From Acidobacteriota bacterium (GTDB taxonomy: Bacteria; Acidobacteriota; Terriglobia; Terriglobales; Acidobacteriaceae), in NCBI GenBank assembly GCA_021779935.1, contig JAJXZT010000001.1, forward strand, positions 243,244 through 307,243: 64,000 bases of DNA, written 5' to 3'. The position numbers and the translations under genes are program-made. Below the pieces are notes generated by a model, which saw only the letters and a program-made list of their open reading frames with translations, ran no database searches and was not told the origin of the DNA. Below are positions 24,260 to 32,790 of the stretch, piece after piece (the stretch's first letter is position 1; each line of letters opens with the position of its first letter).

Positions 24260-27085
24260 ATGACTAAGGATTTCCAAGTCCGTTTTGCTGCCGTCCTGCT
24301 GGCGTTGCTGACCGTCACGGCAGTGGTTTTCGCCTGGATCAACTTCCAGAAAGAGCGCGAATTCCAGCCACCCACTGACGGTATCTGGTGGATCGAAAAG
24401 GACGGCCACATTGAAGCCCAGCGTGTGGACGTCAATAGCCCCGGTGAAAAAGCAGGCATAAAGACCGGCGATATTCTCGCCGCCATCAACGGCGTAAAGA
24501 TCATCGATACCGCGACCCGCGTGCAGCAGATGTATCGCACCGGCGTCTGGTCCAAGGCAAGCTACTCTCTCGTCCGCGGCGGCGTTCCGCTCGATGTCCC
24601 GATCATCCTTGTTCCGGTCGACTTGTCTCTCCACCAGGGATTGCGGCTGATTGCCCTTGTCTACCTCGGAATCGGCATTTATGTATTGCTCAGGCGCTGG
24701 ACTGCGCCCAAATCCACGCACTTTTATATCTTCTGTCTCGTCTCTTTTATCTTCTATTCGTTCCATTACACCGGAAAGCTCAACCAGTTCGACTGGACTA
24801 TTTACTGGGCCAATGTAGTGGCATGGCTGTTGCAGCCGGCACTCTTTCTCCACTTCTCGCTGACCTTCCCCACCGAGCGTGAAATCCTCAAGCGCCACAA
24901 GTGGCTCGTCGGAATGGTCTACTTACCCGGCGCGCTCCTGCTCGCCACCCACGCTCTCGTCCTGCGCCAGACCGTTGCCAGCGAGTTGCTGCGCTGGAAT
25001 CTCGACCGTCTGCACCTTTTCTACCAGGCCACGTATTTCGTCTGGTCGGCCATCATCCTCTGGCAGAGCTACGAGCGCGCCAGCACGCCCCTGTTGCGCC
25101 AGCAGATGAAGTGGGTAACGCGTGGCACCACCCTTGCCATTGCGCCCTTCACGCTCTTTTACGTCATCCCGTATCTCACCGGCAGCACCATCGGCATGGG
25201 GATGAAGATCTCCGCGCTCTCGCTCGTCTTTCTGCCGCTGACCTTCGGTTACGCCATCTTCCGTTACCGGCTGATGGACGTGGATGTTATCTTCAAGCGC
25301 GGCATGGCTTACACCATCGCCGCGGGCGCGGTCGCCGGACTTTACTTTGCCGCCATTGGCGCCGCCGCTGAAGTCTTCCACAAGAGTTTTCCCAGCGCCG
25401 GCCCCGCCGGACTGGTCGCCGCCATTGCGATCACCGCCGTCCTCTTCGGCCCCATCAAGAACTGGATTCAGGACCGTCTCGACAAGGTCTTCTATCGCAA
25501 GCGCTACGACTACCGCAAAACTCTCATCGAGTTCGGACGTGACCTCAACTCCGAGACCGACCTCGACAAGATGCTCGCCGCCATCGTCGACCGCATCTCC
25601 CGCACCCTGGGTGTCGACCGCATAGCGGTCTTTCTGCGCGATCCTCACTTCACTGAGAGTTTCGCCCTGGCCAAGTCCTCTGGAATCGCCCAGACCGCCG
25701 AGCTTGATCTTCGATTCCTCGGCAGCGAACGCCCCGAGTATGAAGCCGGGCATCTTTTCTTCGACAACACGCACCAGGCGATCCGCGAATCTCCCAGTGC
25801 GCAGGAAACCATTCGCAAGCTCGATCTGAACTACTACATCCCGTGTACGGTCCTCAACCACACCATCGCCATGCTTGGTGTCGGCAAGACCTCCGACGGC
25901 GACTTCCTCTCCAGCGAGGACGTCGAGTTGCTGGAAACTCTCTCCGGATACATCGGCATTGCCTTGCAGAATGCGCGTCTCTACGCGTCGCTTGAGCAGA
26001 AGGTGCAGGAGTATGAGCGCCTCAAGGAGTTCAACGAGAACATTGTCGAATCCATCAGCGTGGGCGTTTTCGCCGTCGATCTCCACGATCACATCGAGTC
26101 CTGGAACTCGCAGATGGAAGTGATGTACGCCCTGCCGCGCCAGCAGGCTCTCGGACGGCCGCTTACCGACGTCATGCCGCCCGCCTTCTGCGAGGAGTTC
26201 TACCGCGTTCGCGACGAGGCCGGCATCCACAACCTTTACAAGTTCCGGCTCGCCACCACCGCCGGCGACACTCGCGTGGCCAACATCGCCATCGCGCCCC
26301 TCGTCAGCAAGGACTTCAGCGTCATCGGGCGCCTCGTCATCGTCGACGACATCACCGAGCGCATCGACCTTGAAACCCAGCTTACGCAGGCCGAGAAAAT
26401 GTCGTCCATCGGGCTTCTCGCCGCTGGCGTCGCCCACGAGGTCAACACTCCCCTGGCCGTCATCTCGTCTTACGCGCAGATGCTCGCCAAGCAATTGCAG
26501 GGCGACGAGCCCCGCTCAGCCTTGCTTGAGAAGATCACCCGGCAGACTTTCCGCGCCTCGGAGATCGTCAACAACCTGCTGAATTTCTCCCGCACCAGCG
26601 GCACTGAGTTCAAGCCGGTCGACATCAACAAGATCATCCACGACACCCTTGCTCTCCTCGAACACCAGTTCAAGACCGCGCGCATCACGGTCGTCGGCGA
26701 CCTCACTCCCGGACTTCCCGAGGTGCAGGGCAATGGAGGAAAGCTACAGCAGGTCTTCCTCAATCTTTTCCTCAACGCCAAGGATGCCATGCCCAACGGC
26801 GGCACCCTGTCGGTGAAAACTTTCAACAAACATGGCGTCCACGTTCTGGTCACCGATACCGGCTCTGGCATCGCTCCCGAACATATTCAGCGAATCTACG
26901 ACCCGTTCTTCACCACCAAGAACCGCCCGCGTCAGGGCGGCAGTGGAGGCACCGGACTGGGTCTCTCCGTCACCTACGGCATCATTCAGGAACATGCCGG
27001 AAAGATCCGCGTCGAAAGCCGTGCCGGAGAAGGCACCGAGTTTCATTTGGAATTCCCGATGATAAGGAAGGCAGTACATGTCTGA
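24260..27085 (+). CDS. PDZ/multi-TM/GAF/PAS sensor histidine kinase
   Basis: A 941-residue hybrid-free histidine kinase. One TM helix (about residues 10-28) precedes an extracytoplasmic PDZ-like domain (VNSPGEKAGIKTGDILAAINGVKI). Seven or eight TM helices follow (about 120-400), then a GAF domain (TLGVDRIAVFL), a PAS domain (NIVESISVGVFAVDL), HisKA with AAGVAHEVNTPLAVIS and HATPase with NLFLNAKDAM, DTGSGIAPEH and GGTGLGLSVTYGI. The layout recalls ComP-type and PrsK-type sensors. The frame is open from 24161, but the sigma-54 promoter lies at 24177-24192, so the ATG at 24260 is preferred. It overlaps the regulator gene by 8 bases. Confidence 0.92.
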   Translation: MTKDFQVRFAAVLLALLTVTAVVFAWINFQKEREFQPPTDGIWWIEKDGHIEAQRVDVNSPGEKAGIKTGDILAAINGVKIIDTATRVQQMYRTGVWSKASYSLVRGGVPLDVPIILVPVDLSLHQGLRLIALVYLGIGIYVLLRRWTAPKSTHFYIFCLVSFIFYSFHYTGKLNQFDWTIYWANVVAWLLQPALFLHFSLTFPTEREILKRHKWLVGMVYLPGALLLATHALVLRQTVASELLRWNLDRLHLFYQATYFVWSAIILWQSYERASTPLLRQQMKWVTRGTTLAIAPFTLFYVIPYLTGSTIGMGMKISALSLVFLPLTFGYAIFRYRLMDVDVIFKRGMAYTIAAGAVAGLYFAAIGAAAEVFHKSFPSAGPAGLVAAIAITAVLFGPIKNWIQDRLDKVFYRKRYDYRKTLIEFGRDLNSETDLDKMLAAIVDRISRTLGVDRIAVFLRDPHFTESFALAKSSGIAQTAELDLRFLGSERPEYEAGHLFFDNTHQAIRESPSAQETIRKLDLNYYIPCTVLNHTIAMLGVGKTSDGDFLSSEDVELLETLSGYIGIALQNARLYASLEQKVQEYERLKEFNENIVESISVGVFAVDLHDHIESWNSQMEVMYALPRQQALGRPLTDVMPPAFCEEFYRVRDEAGIHNLYKFRLATTAGDTRVANIAIAPLVSKDFSVIGRLVIVDDITERIDLETQLTQAEKMSSIGLLAAGVAHEVNTPLAVISSYAQMLAKQLQGDEPRSALLEKITRQTFRASEIVNNLLNFSRTSGTEFKPVDINKIIHDTLALLEHQFKTARITVVGDLTPGLPEVQGNGGKLQQVFLNLFLNAKDAMPNGGTLSVKTFNKHGVHVLVTDTGSGIAPEHIQRIYDPFFTTKNRPRQGGSGGTGLGLSVTYGIIQEHAGKIRVESRAGEGTEFHLEFPMIRKAVHV

Positions 27086-28517
27086 CGTCGCAGTATTACG
27101 GCACGCCCCCAACGTGTCCGAGCCCTCCGCCAATGGCGCAGTGCTTATCGTTGACGACGAAGCAGCGATCCGTGAATCGTTGCAGACTCTGCTTGAGCTG
27201 GATGGTTACTCCGTGGAGGTCGCCGTGGACGGCGAGGACGGCCTCAATCACATGGCCGCCCGTCCCTTCGACCTCGTGTTGCTCGACTTCGCGCTCCCCG
27301 ACCGCAACGGTCTGGAGATTCTCGCCGACATTCGCGAGCGCGATCCCCAGATGGCGGTCATCATGATCACCGCATACGGCACCGTGGAAAATGCCGTGCG
27401 CGCCATGCAGGGTGGAGCCGCCAACTTCATCCAGAAGCCCTGGGACAACGAGAAACTTCTCGCCGACGTTCGCGCCATCATCTCCCGCCGCCGCGCCGAA
27501 GAGGAGAACATTCACCTCAAGCGCGCCCTCAAGCAGCGCTACAACTTTGAAAACATCGTGGGCAAGAGCGACCCCATGCTGCGCATCTTCGACCTCGTGC
27601 AGCAGGTCGCGCCCTCGCGTTCCACCATTCTGCTCCAGGGTGAAAGCGGCACCGGCAAGGAGTTGATCGCCAAGGCCATCCACATGAACTCGCCGCGCAG
27701 GGACCGGCCGTTCATCCCCGTCAACTCCGGTTCCATGCCCACCGATCTGCTGGAGTCCACCCTCTTCGGCCACGTCAAGGGAGCCTTCACCAGCGCCGTC
27801 GCCAGCAAGAAGGGACTCTTCGAAGTCGCCGATCGCGGCACCATCTTCCTCGACGAAATCGGCAACATGTCCATGGAGACCCAGGCTAAAATCCTGCGCG
27901 TCCTCCAGGACCGCAAATTCATGCACCTTGGCGGCGTGCAGGAAATTCAGGTCGATGTCCGCGTCATCGCTGCCACTAACGTCGACCTCCGCCATGCCGT
28001 CAAGGAAGGCCGCTTCCGCGAAGACCTCTTCTATCGTCTCAACGTCATCACCATCGACCTGCCGCCGCTGCGCAACCGCAAGGAAGACATCCCGCTTCTC
28101 GCCGAGTTCTTTCTGCAGAGGTACTGCAAGGAGAATGAGCGGTCGCCTCTCGCCATGACGCCGGATGCGCTCCGCCCGCTCATGGACTACAACTGGCCCG
28201 GAAACGTACGCGAGCTTGAAAACGTCATGGAACGCGCCGTGGTCCTCTCCTCCGGTACGTCCGTCACGGCAGACCTGCTGCCCGATAACCTCACAGGCCG
28301 GAACTCGTCGCTTCCCATGGTCAACCTCGACCCCAACGCCTCCCTCTTCGATATCGTTGAGGACTGCGAGCGGCGCATCATCATCGACATGCTGGAGCGC
28401 TCCGGTTGGAACCAGACGGATGCCGCGGAACGCTTCCACATCCCGCTCTCCACGCTCAACCAGAAGATCAAGCGCCTGAATATTGAGATCAACAAGAAGA
28501 AGGCGAACCGGGATTAG
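27078..28517 (+). CDS. NtrC-family sigma-54-dependent response regulator
   Basis: A 479-residue response regulator. The receiver domain has the acidic DDE cluster and phospho-acceptor Asp in LVLLDFALPD (near residue 75). The AAA+ domain has Walker A GESGTGKE, Walker B GTIFLDEIGNM, and a sigma-54 contact loop reading GAFTSA instead of GAFTGA. A Fis-type helix-turn-helix (NQTDAAERFHIPLSTLNQKIKRL) ends the protein. The 8-base overlap with the kinase makes it the cognate partner. The sigma-54 promoter before the operon suggests autoregulation. Confidence 0.95.
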   Translation: MSDVAVLRHAPNVSEPSANGAVLIVDDEAAIRESLQTLLELDGYSVEVAVDGEDGLNHMAARPFDLVLLDFALPDRNGLEILADIRERDPQMAVIMITAYGTVENAVRAMQGGAANFIQKPWDNEKLLADVRAIISRRRAEEENIHLKRALKQRYNFENIVGKSDPMLRIFDLVQQVAPSRSTILLQGESGTGKELIAKAIHMNSPRRDRPFIPVNSGSMPTDLLESTLFGHVKGAFTSAVASKKGLFEVADRGTIFLDEIGNMSMETQAKILRVLQDRKFMHLGGVQEIQVDVRVIAATNVDLRHAVKEGRFREDLFYRLNVITIDLPPLRNRKEDIPLLAEFFLQRYCKENERSPLAMTPDALRPLMDYNWPGNVRELENVMERAVVLSSGTSVTADLLPDNLTGRNSSLPMVNLDPNASLFDIVEDCERRIIIDMLERSGWNQTDAAERFHIPLSTLNQKIKRLNIEINKKKANRD

Positions 28518-28544
28518 CTGTTCAGGGTCGAACGTAGAAAATGA

Positions 28545-28586
28545 AAAGGGAGGGACGAAATTTCACTCTGTTTCGTCCCTCCCTTT
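28545..28586. terminator. bidirectional terminator hairpin
   Basis: A perfect 16-bp stem (AAAGGGAGGGACGAAA with its complement) around a 10-base loop lies between the convergent regulator and serine hydrolase genes; A-rich and T-rich ends serve both directions. Confidence 0.88.
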
Positions 28587-28604
28587 ATTGAGCCCTGAAA
28601 CTCC

Positions 28605-30176
28605 CTACTTCTTCACCGGCTTGAAGTCGAAATCCTGGTAGTCGAAGCTGAAGTCCGCCAGGTCCGACGTGTGCACCATCTTCATCCGCTCAATCGTCCC
28701 ATCCGGATTCAGGTCAAATGTCACGAACGCATCCGGAATCGTATTCTCCCGGAAGATCGCGTGGAACGTGTCGTACTGGAAGTGTTCCAGGTCCGCGATG
28801 CCGCCACTCGTGCGCGTCAGGTTCAGCACCAGCTTGCCGTTCTGCTCCGTGATCGTCGCCAGCCCGTACCACGGATCCTTGTATTCGCCCACGTACTTTT
28901 CCAGAGGCAGTGATGGCTTCGATTGCGCATCTCGGGCATCGAACAGCTTCTTCTCCGCCGCATTCGCCTTCTCGATTTCATTCACCCGTTGCGCCTTGAA
29001 TGCATCGATCCAGTCGACTGGCTTTAGATTGAAGTAATAGTCGAGGATATGGTAGTAAATTGCTGAAAATGCTCCACCTTCCTCCTGGTTTGTCAGAACC
29101 GCAATTCCCAGGTGTTCTGACGGCACCAGCACCACTGTCGAAACCATCCCCGTCAATCCGCCTGTGTGCGAAACAATCTTCCGTCCCTCGTAATCGCGAA
29201 CTCCCCATCCCATCGCGTACCCGAGGAAGTTCGGCTTCGTCTGCTTCAGCGCCGGGAACGGATCGCGAATTGGAATATTGATATTCGGCGACCACTCTTC
29301 GTTGCTCCGCGCCGCCTTCCACAACTCTGTTCCATCCGGAAGCGTTCCCTGGTTCAGTTGCACCATCATCCACTTTGCCAGGTCATCCGCGTTCGACTTG
29401 ATGCCTGCTGCCGGAGCCCACACTTCGTCTTTCGTCCACGCAATCGGTTGCAGCTCTCCCGCCAGCCGCCATCCTCTCGAATGCGGCACCGCGAAGTTCA
29501 CTCCCGGCTTGAAGCCGTCCGAGGTGATCTCCGTCGTTGTCATCCCAATCGGCCCAAAGATCCGCTCCTTGATGAACTCCGACCACGGCTTCCCCGTCAC
29601 CGCCGCAACAATCTGTCCCGCCACAATGAAGCACAGATTGTTGTATTGATACTTGCTCCGGAAGCTCGCGACTTCCTTTAAGTACTGCGCGGAATTCAAT
29701 ACTTCTGCACGGGTAAAGTCCGTGTTCGGATAGAACATCAAGTCTCCCGCGCCCAGCCCCAACCCTGTCCGGTGCGAGATCAGGTCACGGATCGTCATCT
29801 CCCGCGTCACGTAAGGATCAGCCACCTTGAACGCCGGCAGATACTTGATCACCGGGTCGTCCCACTTGATCTTTCCTTCGTCCACCAGCATCCCCAGCGC
29901 CGCCACCGTAAACGCCTTCGTATTGGAGGCGATTCCGAACAGCGTCTTATCGTCCACCGGCGCCGGGTCGCCCAGCTTGCGCACGCCATAGCCCTTCGCC
30001 AGAACCACCTTGCCGTCCTTCACGATCGCCACCGAAACTCCTGGCACGTCGAATGTTTTCATCGTGCGCGCGACCCACGCGTCCATGTCGGGCGGTGGTG
30101 CAACCTGTGCAAAAACCGTGAAGGCAGTGGTGAACAGAATCAGCAGAACGAATATTGACCGGCAGCGCCGTAACAT
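28605..30176 (-). CDS. exported serine hydrolase, beta-lactamase class C/PBP4 family with DUF3471
   Basis: The 523-residue product has a signal peptide (residues 1-23, ending FAQVAPP). The class C beta-lactamase-like domain shows the SxxK motif as SNTK in GIASNTKAFT (near residue 87), the Tyr motif as YNN in KYQYNNLCF, and a KTG-equivalent HTGG in IVSHTGGLTG. The C-terminal DUF3471 domain (LPLEKYVGEYKDPWYG) is a lipocalin-like extension typical of this subgroup. It is probably a periplasmic peptidase or esterase rather than an antibiotic-resistance enzyme. AGGAGAAAG precedes the ATG. Confidence 0.9.
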   Translation of the reverse strand: MLRRCRSIFVLLILFTTAFTVFAQVAPPPDMDAWVARTMKTFDVPGVSVAIVKDGKVVLAKGYGVRKLGDPAPVDDKTLFGIASNTKAFTVAALGMLVDEGKIKWDDPVIKYLPAFKVADPYVTREMTIRDLISHRTGLGLGAGDLMFYPNTDFTRAEVLNSAQYLKEVASFRSKYQYNNLCFIVAGQIVAAVTGKPWSEFIKERIFGPIGMTTTEITSDGFKPGVNFAVPHSRGWRLAGELQPIAWTKDEVWAPAAGIKSNADDLAKWMMVQLNQGTLPDGTELWKAARSNEEWSPNINIPIRDPFPALKQTKPNFLGYAMGWGVRDYEGRKIVSHTGGLTGMVSTVVLVPSEHLGIAVLTNQEEGGAFSAIYYHILDYYFNLKPVDWIDAFKAQRVNEIEKANAAEKKLFDARDAQSKPSLPLEKYVGEYKDPWYGLATITEQNGKLVLNLTRTSGGIADLEHFQYDTFHAIFRENTIPDAFVTFDLNPDGTIERMKMVHTSDLADFSFDYQDFDFKPVKK

Positions 30177-30336
30177 AATCTTTCTCCTTGGCCTCGGACT
30201 ACGGGCTCCTGCGGGAGCGAATTTTGAAAGCGGATATTTGTATCATGCCGTCCGCCTGTCCCGCATCACCGCCCGTAATCGTCCGCCCGGTGCATTCTCT
30301 TCTGCCTGCAATTGCCAATGCGGGCGTGCCGTCTGA

Positions 30337-30342
30337 TATAGT
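30337..30342 (+). promoter_or_regulatory. extended -10 box upstream of mlaE
   Basis: TGATATAGT forms an extended -10 element about 79 bases before the mlaE ATG. A weak TTGCCA lies 19 bases upstream. Confidence 0.45.
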
Positions 30343-30420
30343 TCGAGTGATTGCCGCTGCGCCCTCGCATCCGCGGTATCCGCGAGCAGCGCCCAGGGGA
30401 CACTACCGGACTCCGACCGC

Positions 30421-31203
30421 ATGCGACTGTTCTCGCCAATCGAGTGGGCCAAGGAAAGCGTAATGGCCGTGCAGGACTACTCCCTGCTCGCCTGGCGCTC
30501 CCTGACGAATCTATTTCGCCATCCCCGTTACTGGGCAGACATTCTCCAGCAGGCCGACCTTATCGGCGTCGGATCGCTTCCCATCGTCGTTCTCACCGGC
30601 TTTTTCACCGGCGCCGTGCTCGCCCTCCAGAGCGCCAATTCTCTGGCACGTTTCGGCGCGCTCTCTTTCACCGGACAACTCGTTTCCCTGTCGATGGTGC
30701 GCGAACTCGGCCCCGTCCTCACCGGCCTCATGGTCGCCGGACGCAACGCCAGCGGCATGGCCAGCGAACTCGGCTCCATGAAAGTGACCGAGCAGATCGA
30801 CGCCATGCGAGCGCTCGGCACCGATCCCAGCAAGAAGCTCGTCACCCCCCGCGTTGTTTCTTCCGTCGTCATGTTGTTTTTCCTCACCATCATCTCCGAC
30901 CTCGTCGGACTCGCCGGCGGATCGATGGTCAGCACCCTCATGCTGCGCCTCGACCTCAACCAGTACTGGACCTCCGCCTGGCAGTCGCTTGCGTTTGAAG
31001 ATGTATTCATGGGATTGATCAAGCCGGTCTTTTTCGGATTCATCATCGCCACCATCGGCTGCCACTACGGCCTGCGCGCCAAGGGCGGAACCCAGGGCGT
31101 CGGCCGTGCGACTACCCAGGCCGTCGTCGCCGCCAGCGTGATCATCCTCGTCGTCAATTTCTTCATCACGCGCTTCCTGATGGCCTTCTTCCCGATGCAA
31201 TAG
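30421..31203 (+). CDS. mlaE: MlaE-family ABC transporter permease
   Basis: The 260-residue permease has five to six TM helices and the family signature FFTGAVLALQSA, MVRELGPVLTGLMVAGRNASGMASELGSM and IDAMRALGTDP. MlaE with the ATPase MlaF moves phospholipids between the two membranes to maintain outer-membrane asymmetry. The ATPase gene follows after 2 bases. No mlaD (MCE) gene lies directly downstream, so the substrate-binding component must be elsewhere. Confidence 0.92.
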   Translation: MRLFSPIEWAKESVMAVQDYSLLAWRSLTNLFRHPRYWADILQQADLIGVGSLPIVVLTGFFTGAVLALQSANSLARFGALSFTGQLVSLSMVRELGPVLTGLMVAGRNASGMASELGSMKVTEQIDAMRALGTDPSKKLVTPRVVSSVVMLFFLTIISDLVGLAGGSMVSTLMLRLDLNQYWTSAWQSLAFEDVFMGLIKPVFFGFIIATIGCHYGLRAKGGTQGVGRATTQAVVAASVIILVVNFFITRFLMAFFPMQ

Positions 31204-31205
31204 CC

Positions 31206-32045
31206 ATGACTACGAGCCTCGCCAGTCCGCAACCCGGTACGCTCCCCGAGCCTCCGCGGAAGACTGTCGTCTTCGAGGATGTCAGCATTGCATACGACAA
31301 TCGCCCGGTGCTGGACGGAGTCTCTTTCACTCTTGAGCGTGGCGAAACCAAGGCGCTTTTCGGCGTCGCCGGGTCGGGCAAGACCGTCATCCTCAAGCTC
31401 GCCCTCGGACTCATCAAGCCCGACAGTGGCCGCATCTTCGTCCTTGGCACGGAAGTCTCCGCCACCCGCGAGCGCAACCTTTTTGAGGTCCGCCGCAAAA
31501 TTGGAATGGTCTTCCAGGAAAGTGCGCTCTTCGATTCTCTTACCGTGGAAGGAAATGTCGGCTTCCGCCTCTTCGAGGAGCACTGTCCCATCGAAGAAAT
31601 CCACGAGCGCGTCGTCGAGGCTCTGCGCTTCGTCGAGCTCGAACACACCGTCGACCTCTTTCCCGCCGAACTCTCCGGCGGCATGAGGCGGCGCGTCGCC
31701 ATTGCGCGAGCCATTATCACCAAGCCCGAAGTCCTCCTCTACGATTCGCCCACCGGAGGCCTCGACCCGGTCACTTCCACCACCATCATCGAGCTACTGG
31801 TAAAACAGCGCGACGTCTACAAAACCAGCGCCCTGCTCGTCACCCACCGGCTTCAGGACGCCTTCACCATGGCCGACCATCGCTTCGACCGTGAACTCAA
31901 TCGCATGGTTCCCGTCACCGGCGGCGCCGCCAGCAACCTCCACACTCGCTTCCTGGTCCTGCGCGACGCCAAAAAAATCTTCGAAGGAACTGCCGCCGAA
32001 CTCGTGGCCTCCAACGACGAGTACATCAAGGAATACCTCAGCTAA
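31206..32045 (+). CDS. mlaF: MlaF-family ABC transporter ATP-binding protein
   Basis: A 279-residue ABC ATPase with Walker A GVAGSGKT, Q-loop VFQESALFDSL, signature LSGGMRRRVAIARA and Walker B VLLYDSPTGGLDP; the usual Glu after Walker B Asp is Ser here (YDSPT), a feature common in the MlaF/Ttg2A group. It is expected to power the MlaE permease whose gene ends 2 bases upstream. The C-terminal 40 residues carry the extension typical of MlaF. Confidence 0.9.
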   Translation: MTTSLASPQPGTLPEPPRKTVVFEDVSIAYDNRPVLDGVSFTLERGETKALFGVAGSGKTVILKLALGLIKPDSGRIFVLGTEVSATRERNLFEVRRKIGMVFQESALFDSLTVEGNVGFRLFEEHCPIEEIHERVVEALRFVELEHTVDLFPAELSGGMRRRVAIARAIITKPEVLLYDSPTGGLDPVTSTTIIELLVKQRDVYKTSALLVTHRLQDAFTMADHRFDRELNRMVPVTGGAASNLHTRFLVLRDAKKIFEGTAAELVASNDEYIKEYLS

Positions 32046-32073
32046 CACTCGCAAGTGGATATCACGTGGGTGC

Positions 32074-32112
32074 CCCATCGTTCGCGCCCGTCTGTTGGCC
32101 GATAACGTGGGA
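32074..32112. repeat. palindromic element, family III
   Basis: GCCCCATCGTTCGCG and GCCGATAACGTGGG are imperfect complements and resemble the element at 20415-20456. Confidence 0.45.
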
Positions 32113-32173
32113 CTGTCGCGCGTGTGCCCTCGCCCGCGATTTTTCCCTTTTGCTTGTTGCTTGCCGCTCTCCC

Positions 32174-32200
32174 AAAAAAACGGCGACCCTCAGGCCGCCG
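32174..32200 (-). terminator. intrinsic terminator
   Basis: On the minus strand CGGCG and CGCCG pair and are followed by seven T residues, 26 bases after the stop of the gene at 32226. Confidence 0.82.
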
Positions 32201-32225
32201 CTCGTTCGATCTCCTGGGCTTGCGC

Positions 32226-32678
32226 TTACTTCCCCGCCTGCGCCATCCGCTCCGCAATCTTCTTCTGACGTTCAATCATCGCCTGCAAGCGCGCTTGCGA
32301 CTCCGGCGTGCGCGTGATGAACGCCTCGCACTTCCCCAGGAACTCCGCACTTCCGAGCTTCGACCGAAGCTCAGCCAGGTACGGCGCAAACTTCGCATAC
32401 GTAAAGAACATTTCGCCCGCGTTGTCGAGGAACAGCCCTTCGTGCACCGCTCCGTGCAGCGCCAGCGAAGCGGCCATCTCCCAGTATCCGACCACTTGCC
32501 GGAAGTACGCATTTTCCGCAGTCCCATACGCGTATGCGAGCTTCATCACGTCGTCCGCGGACTTCGGCATGAAGCTTGCCATGAAGGCCCTTGCCTGGCG
32601 CATCACAGGCTCGCGACGAAGGTCATAGAGTTTCAGGATCAGCTTTGCATCCGCTGGTGTTGCATTCATTTGGTCCAT
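32226..32678 (-). CDS. conserved hypothetical helical protein
   Basis: The 150-residue product is soluble and almost entirely helical, with aromatic- and Met-rich segments (MRQARAFMASFMPK, YFRQVVGYWEMAASLALHGAVHEGLFLDN). No signal peptide or TM helix is present. No family is recognised. The ATG at 32678 has GGAG 6 bases upstream. A longer frame reaches 32852 but reads through the topA terminator and the GAAACT repeat, so it is not used. It lies downstream of topA in the same direction, with a terminator between. Confidence 0.75.
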   Translation of the reverse strand: MDQMNATPADAKLILKLYDLRREPVMRQARAFMASFMPKSADDVMKLAYAYGTAENAYFRQVVGYWEMAASLALHGAVHEGLFLDNAGEMFFTYAKFAPYLAELRSKLGSAEFLGKCEAFITRTPESQARLQAMIERQKKIAERMAQAGK

Positions 32679-32689
32679 CTTCGACTCCA

Positions 32690-32721
32690 GAAAGAAATAC
32701 CCGCCGAGGGATTCGGCGGGT
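32690..32721 (-). terminator. terminator/attenuator hairpin downstream of topA
   Basis: ACCCGCCGA and TCGGCGGGT pair around GGGAT, and on the minus strand the stem is followed by ATTTCTTTCT. It also lies 20 bases before the next start codon. Confidence 0.65.
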
Positions 32722-32756
32722 TTGATTATCTCACTAAGCGTTGTGATCTTGCTTTT

Positions 32757-32789
32757 CTCGAAACTTGAAACCTTGAAACTCGAAACTTC
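32757..32789. repeat. GAAACT-type short-unit repeat
   Basis: Four degenerate copies of CGAAACTT/TGAAACCT in tandem lie directly after the topA stop codon. The same unit occurs in tandem at 46077 and 58411. Confidence 0.6.
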
Positions 32790-32790
32790 C

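Noticed and set aside
24923..26494. 523-codon minus-strand open frame
   Set aside because: Antisense to the sensor kinase; Val/Asp/Gly-rich with no domain.
27096..28439. 447-codon minus-strand open frame
   Set aside because: Antisense to the NtrC-type regulator, which has complete domains on the plus strand.
28605..30176. Beta-lactamase resistance gene
   Set aside because: The SxxK/YxN-type motifs fit the broad serine-hydrolase family with DUF3471, not a dedicated AmpC enzyme.
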